DNA from: Anaspis maculata
Lineage: Eukaryota > Arthropoda > Insecta > Coleoptera > Scraptiidae
NCBI GenBank assembly: GCA_949128115.1
Contig: OX421965.1
Location: forward strand, 10,013,420 to 10,077,419
Length of the DNA stretch: 64,000 bases
Direction of reading: 5' to 3'
Below the pieces are notes generated by a model. That model ran no database searches and was not told the DNA's origin. It worked only from the letters and a program-made list of their open reading frames with translations. Below, one piece after another: positions 60,601 through 64,000 of this stretch (positions are counted from its first letter, which is position 1; each line of letters starts with the position of its first letter). Made by a program: the position numbers and the translations under genes.

Positions 60601-61508
60601 AAATAATTATCGCTGTCAAAAAAATATCGCTCATCATAAACCGTACCAAATTCATTGTAATTATCGCTCCGCTCCGCTCAGCTCAGCTCAGCTCAGCTCC
60701 GCCAAAAATCGCTCATCATAAACTAAGCTTTAGGTGTAAAGATAAAAGTTTACCAACTTTTGCTATCTTGTGCGTTACACCTTGTTCCTTATTCTGTGTA
60801 TGAACGGATACACGTAGACCCATAAGACGAACTTAACGCCTAAGGCGCAATTTTTAGGCGTTGCTCCTTATTCTTTGTCTATGAACCCAGCATAACTCGT
60901 GGAAAATTGAATGCACATCTTGCTTCTTTAGGGAACTTGCAACTTGGTTGCCTGCTTACTAGTGATTGTTTGTGGCCTATAAAAAACGAAATTCAACTTT
61001 TCTTATAATTCCATAGCTTTCGAGAATATCAATATCGAAATTCCGCTTTCTTTTTGCAGTGCATATTACGCCTAGCCACGCTGATATATTTCGAAAAAGA
61101 GCTGCAGAAAATTTTCGAAGACATGGAAAACTTTTGGCCGATAATCGATCCGGAACTACAAACAGTTTTGAAGTACCTGAAGTACTTCCAGTATTTCGTC
61201 GTAATCGAAATTGGACTGTTCAATTTGGCTTTGTGCCTGCACGGATTCATCACAGGCGAACGGGCTCTGCATCTTCACAAGCCCGAAATCCTGCCTGAAA
61301 GTTTATTCGTCGTATTCTTCATCGACGGCTACTACCTCTTCGTGGCTTTCTCCGGGGTCGGGTTCGACCTGTTCTTTTTGAGCTTGACGGTCGTGTTGAC
61401 GGTTCAGTATAAGATTTTGAACGGGAGCCTGCGGACGTGCATTTGGGACGACGCACAGCAGAAGACCTTCGTGCAGTTGTGCATGAAGCACGGCAGTTTG
61501 CTGAAGGG
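57656..61508 (+). CDS. Insect odorant receptor (7tm_6), first two exons
   Basis: Exon 1 is 57656-57868 (71 codons, MIEYYDSAFR to EFINIY) before GTACGT. Exon 2 is 61060-61508, after TTTCTTTTTGCAG, starting CILRLATLIYF and ending CMKHGSLLKG before GTACGT in phase 2. Together they give about 220 residues, roughly half a receptor. Predicted membrane segments are LLIFSSIAFQTAVTILATT, YFQYFVVIEIGLFNLALCL and the long block FDLFFLSLTVVLTVQYKIL, which matches the conserved fourth-helix region of the family. EDMENFWP and HKPEILPESLF align with ENMEQFWP and HRPEKMPPEVF of the receptor at 1-637, including the phase-0 first intron. The first intron (3.2 kb) is inflated by a 2.8-kb transposon. No further exon is recognised up to 64000, so the rest is presumably beyond the window. 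Coding frames are intact. Confidence 0.84.
58488..58722 (-). pseudogene. MADF/Myb-like transposon protein, internally deleted
   Basis: Minus-strand ATG at 58722 gives MSCDDSRLIELVES then a stop (58678-58680). The start looks like the N-terminus of a MADF domain (DSRLIELVES). Some 30 bp later a second frame reads DKEVTKRWTTLRKRFIKHRK, then SGSGAS and SWSLYQSLMFL, which matches the C-terminal half of MADF domains, with a stop at 58488-58490. The 30-40 residues that should join them are missing. MADF proteins bind DNA and accompany the transposase of PIF/Harbinger elements; that role is inferred. The sequence before DKEV looks like a splice acceptor (TATTATTTAG), so a partial intron is possible. 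Confidence 0.66.
58819..60725. mobile_element. Nested inverted-repeat element inside the Harbinger-like element
   Basis: Ends TAGTTCATGATGAGCGATTT and the inverse AAATCGCTCATCATAAACTA are flanked by AGCT on both sides. The similarity continues outward through CCTAAAGCT, so the true terminus may lie up to 9 bp further out and the target duplication is uncertain. Subterminal parts are rich in AGCTGAGC/GCTCAGCT repeats and in ATCGCGGCGATTTT blocks. A 207-codon frame (59103-59726) has no recognised domain. On the minus strand 60260-60300 reads EDVPIDYLMNEFFG, which could be a transposon protein tail, but this is weak. Confidence 0.5.
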
Positions 61509-62137
61509 GTACGTGTGGGATATTTTCTGAAGAACGTCATGAAAAAACCGAATTCCACAAGTTGGAGGGCGATTCTGGACAGTTCTGTTCAACTGAACTT
61601 ATATAATATGCTATTATATACGACAGTGCGAATATGATTCAATATGCTTAGGTATACTTAATAATTTTGACGATTGTTTTTGAGCCCTCGATACTGACTA
61701 ATCTCGAAACTGAACTGTTGTATGGAATTCTCGTTGACTTCTGGCATCAGAACTGGGTTTTCTGAACTCAGTCGTCTCTTGCAATTGTGTTTAAGTCTTC
61801 TATAATAAGCTCCTACACTAAATCGAAGTACAATACTGAGTCGCCATCGGCGATTTTCTTTGACCTCCTGAAACTGGTTCACTACAATGCATACTTCGCT
61901 TCTGGCTTAACCTTTTGAACGATTTTTGAGGCCCCAAATTGAGTTCTTGTATTGAGTCGCCTTTGGAAATTGCTTTGTGTCCTCAGAACTGAGCTCCTGC
62001 ATCAAATTGTCTTGAGTCATTGTCTCTTAGCCCCCAAAACTTACATTCTCGCCGTCGTCGATTGTCTTTGAGTCCTCATCCTCATAGCATAACTCAGTTA
62101 CTGTCTTTGAGTCACCAAAACTGGGTCATTGTACTAC
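61509..62137. repeat. Degenerate short-period repeat, left part
   Basis: From about 61680, variants of TTTGAGTCCTCAGAACTGAG, CTGCATCAAATTG and TTGTATTGAGTCGCC recur at irregular spacing of some 55-70 bp. The same vocabulary returns at 63168-64000 beyond the inserted hairpin, so both belong to one array. No coding exon of the receptor was found in it. Confidence 0.5.
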
Positions 62138-63167
62138 ACACATCAAAAGAATCTAGGGGACAAGCAAATTCAGACGATTTCTAAAATCATCATAACTTTC
62201 GATTTCCGTAAGCGATTTCATATCGGTTTTCAGTGTTCGATTGCCCAATCTTTCGTTTTCATGCCTTGATCACGTCAAATACGTACAGTGTTTTATAAGG
62301 TTGCTACAGGGTGATCAATGGAACAGTGTAAAATAGCCGAAAGTTCAGTACGAGCGCGATTTCCCAACAAAAATTTCATGCATTCCAATAGCACAGTTAT
62401 GAAGATTGGTGTTTCAGCTTCAGTAACGTTCCTGAATTTTGAAAATCGAAGGTGAATTGCCAAAGATATTGATCATTTTGTGCCGCCGTGTTGAATTTCC
62501 AAGAAAAAAGAAAGTGGTCCGATTTCATTGAAACTTGGAGCACACTCATGTCTAGTTCAAGTAATTGGATTTTCAAGGTCAAATGTCACTTTCGATCACT
62601 TTCGAGCCGCTATATCGAACTTTTTTGACACAAATGATTCAATTTGAATGCAACTTGAAACACACTAAAATCGAATCATTTACATAAAAGTTTAAAATGG
62701 CGGCTTGGAAGTGACCGAGAAAGACATTTGACCTTGAAATTCCAATTATTGAAACTAGACATGAATGTGATTCAAGTTTCAATGAAATCGGATCACTTCT
62801 TGGGAGTTCAACATGGCGGCACAAAATGATCAATATCTTTGGCAATTTACCTTCGATTTTCAAAATTAAAAAACGTTACTGAAGCTGAAATACCAGTTTT
62901 CATAACTGTGTTTTTGAAATGCATATAAATTTGTTTTTGGGAAATCGCGCTCGTACTGAACTTTCGGCAATTTTACACTGTTCCATTGATCACCCTGTAG
63001 AAACTTTATTAAACATTGTTCGTATTCGACATGATCAAGACATGAAAACGTAGGATTGGGCTATCGAACACTGAAAACAAACATGAAATCGCTGACGGCA
63101 GTCAAAAGTTATAATGATTTTAGAAATCGTCTGAATTTGCTTGTCCCCTAGATTCTTTTGATGTGTG
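62138..63167. mobile_element. 1.03-kb two-layer hairpin element, copy 2, TA target duplication
   Basis: Ends CACACATCAAAAGAATCTAG and the inverse, flanked by TA (62136-62137 and 63168-63169). The inner hairpin runs from CAGGGTGATC (62307) to CACCCTG (62997), again with TA flanks. It is highly similar to 32656-33686 but inverted: its right arm matches the left arm of that copy best (for example ACTGCCGTCAGCGATTTCAT versus TTGCCGTCAGCGATTTCAT). It splits the degenerate repeat array. Confidence 0.83.
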
Positions 63168-64000
63168 TATGTCGCTTTCGGTTATTTCTTTAAGTCCTAA
63201 CAATGGGGCCTTGCACTGCCACTTTTACACACCGAGGGCGCCACGACCGTTGGGGGCAAATTCGACGATTTTGACGGCGTTGACGCTTCAGCGACCGGCG
63301 TCCGTCATTTTATGTCTTGATTTGAAATTTGGATAACCTCTGTTTCTTGCTTGACGTCTCCAGTCACTGTCAGTTACTGGTCAAACTACTCAAACTCCCC
63401 TGTTTTTCGCGTCGTTACGGCCGCTTTATCGAAGTAGGCGCCCCCTACAGTAGTGGCGACCTCACGTTGAGTTTTTCAATTGCAAGGCCCCATTGGCTTG
63501 CTGTATGGAACCGTCATTGGATATTCTCGTCCTCCACAGCTGAGCTTATGTACTACCTCTGTAGTTACTGCAGTCACTCCGGCGTTTGTTTTTGGTCTTC
63601 AAAACTAGTTTTTTTGTTTTGAGTTCTTCTGCTAAGTGCTGAGTCACCTGCGGCAATGGCCTTTCAAGCCCTCAATACTGCGTTATTTCACTGACTGAGT
63701 CAACTGAGTGAACCATTGTTATTCAGCCCTCTCTCCTAAGTTTCGAGCCTCAATAAGCCTGTCCTGTTTTGAGCAGCCTTCGGCGATTGACCTCAACTCC
63801 TCAGAACTGAGAACTCCGTACAAGTTATTGGCGATTTTTTTTTGTATTCCTAAAACTTAGTCACTGTTTCATTATCCTAAAATCTGACTTACTGTATGAA
63901 ATTGCTTCAAGATATTGTATTTGAGTCTGCAGAACTGAGTTTCTGCAACAAATCACCGCCGTATATCAGTTTTGAGCCTTGAGAGCTGATTTCCTTTACT
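63168..64000. repeat. Degenerate short-period repeat, right part
   Basis: Continues the array of 61680-62137 with variants of CCTCAGAACTGAGAACTCC, TTTTGAGCAGCCTTCGGCG and GAGTCTGCAGAACTGAG. The block 63235-63560 is GC-richer and less repetitive. No gene recognised. Confidence 0.4.
63438..63450 (-). promoter_or_regulatory. CTCF-like motif
   Basis: Minus strand CTGTAGGGGGCGC fits the AGG(G/T)GGCGC core bound by insect and vertebrate CTCF. A single short match in 64 kb is not strong evidence, and binding is inferred only. Confidence 0.25.

Larger units (their letters stand above)
58129..60892. mobile_element. PIF/Harbinger-like DNA transposon in the receptor intron
   Basis: Inverted ends TGCTGGGTTCATAGACAAAG are exact at both sides (58129-58148 and 60873-60892) and flanked by TAA (58126-58128 and 60893-60895). 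A 3-bp TAA/TTA duplication is typical of PIF/Harbinger elements. The left part contains MADF-domain remnants, the second gene carried by many Harbinger elements. No DDE transposase is recognisable. Most of the interior (58819-60725) is a second nested element. Confidence 0.75.

Noticed and set aside
61059..61298. Alternative-frame ORFs over receptor exon 2 on both strands
   Set aside because: Shadows of the odorant receptor exon, which alone shows family motifs and splice sites.

Overview
The window is eukaryotic nuclear DNA from an insect. The basis is a complete three-exon PDSS2-like gene with consensus GT/AG splice sites and a mitochondrial-type N-terminus, two partial insect odorant-receptor (7tm_6) genes, and many insect-type transposons. 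The AT-rich sequence and frequent GTAGGTA/TACCTA strings would suit a hemipteran, but nothing here fixes the order or species.

Host genes are few. (1) An odorant receptor on the minus strand (1-637) runs off the left edge. (2) PDSS2, subunit 2 of the polyprenyl-diphosphate synthase that makes the coenzyme Q side chain, lies on the minus strand (15602-21323). (3) A second odorant receptor on the plus strand (57656-61508) has two visible exons. Both receptors share a phase-0 first exon (69 and 71 codons) and an ENMEQFWP/EDMENFWP block in exon 2, so they are paralogues facing the two ends of the window. No other convincing host gene was found.

Most of the rest is nested mobile DNA. 1.1-4.7 kb: hairpin elements and a hAT-type element with an exact 8-bp target duplication. 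5.3-15.0 kb: a mosaic of ACTTTCCCGG-ended modules with an embedded tandem array of about 575 bp. 16.5-18.8, 35.7-37.8 and 52.6-54.2 kb: three copies of one long-hairpin family (called FB-1 here; ends TAGTCCGGA, 3-bp target duplications). 18.9-20.4, 23.8-25.7 and 44.9-46.9 kb: three elements with internal minisatellites and a (GGAC)n tract, resembling mini-me/pearl/Helentron-associated elements. 31.7-34.8 kb: decayed gypsy-type pieces. 38.0-40.5 kb: a jockey-like LINE split by a hairpin. 42.7-45.1 kb: a LINE fragment flanked by 473-bp direct repeats. 47.5 kb: a tRNA-derived SINE with a 16-bp target duplication. 50.1-51.6 kb: a satellite of about 119 bp. 58.1-60.9 kb: a PIF/Harbinger-like element inside the second receptor's intron, with MADF-domain remnants. 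32.7 and 62.1 kb: two 1.03-kb hairpins in opposite orientation.

The most striking pattern is two-layered palindromes. In at least seven places an inner hairpin bounded by TA-CAGGGTG...CACCCTG-TA sits at the exact symmetry point of an outer hairpin, and the outer hairpins belong to several unrelated families. One of these, with arms of about 1 kb, lies in PDSS2 intron 2 and would be transcribed as a long inverted repeat. Coordinates of repeats without target duplications are approximate, and all family names rest on motif recognition without database searching.
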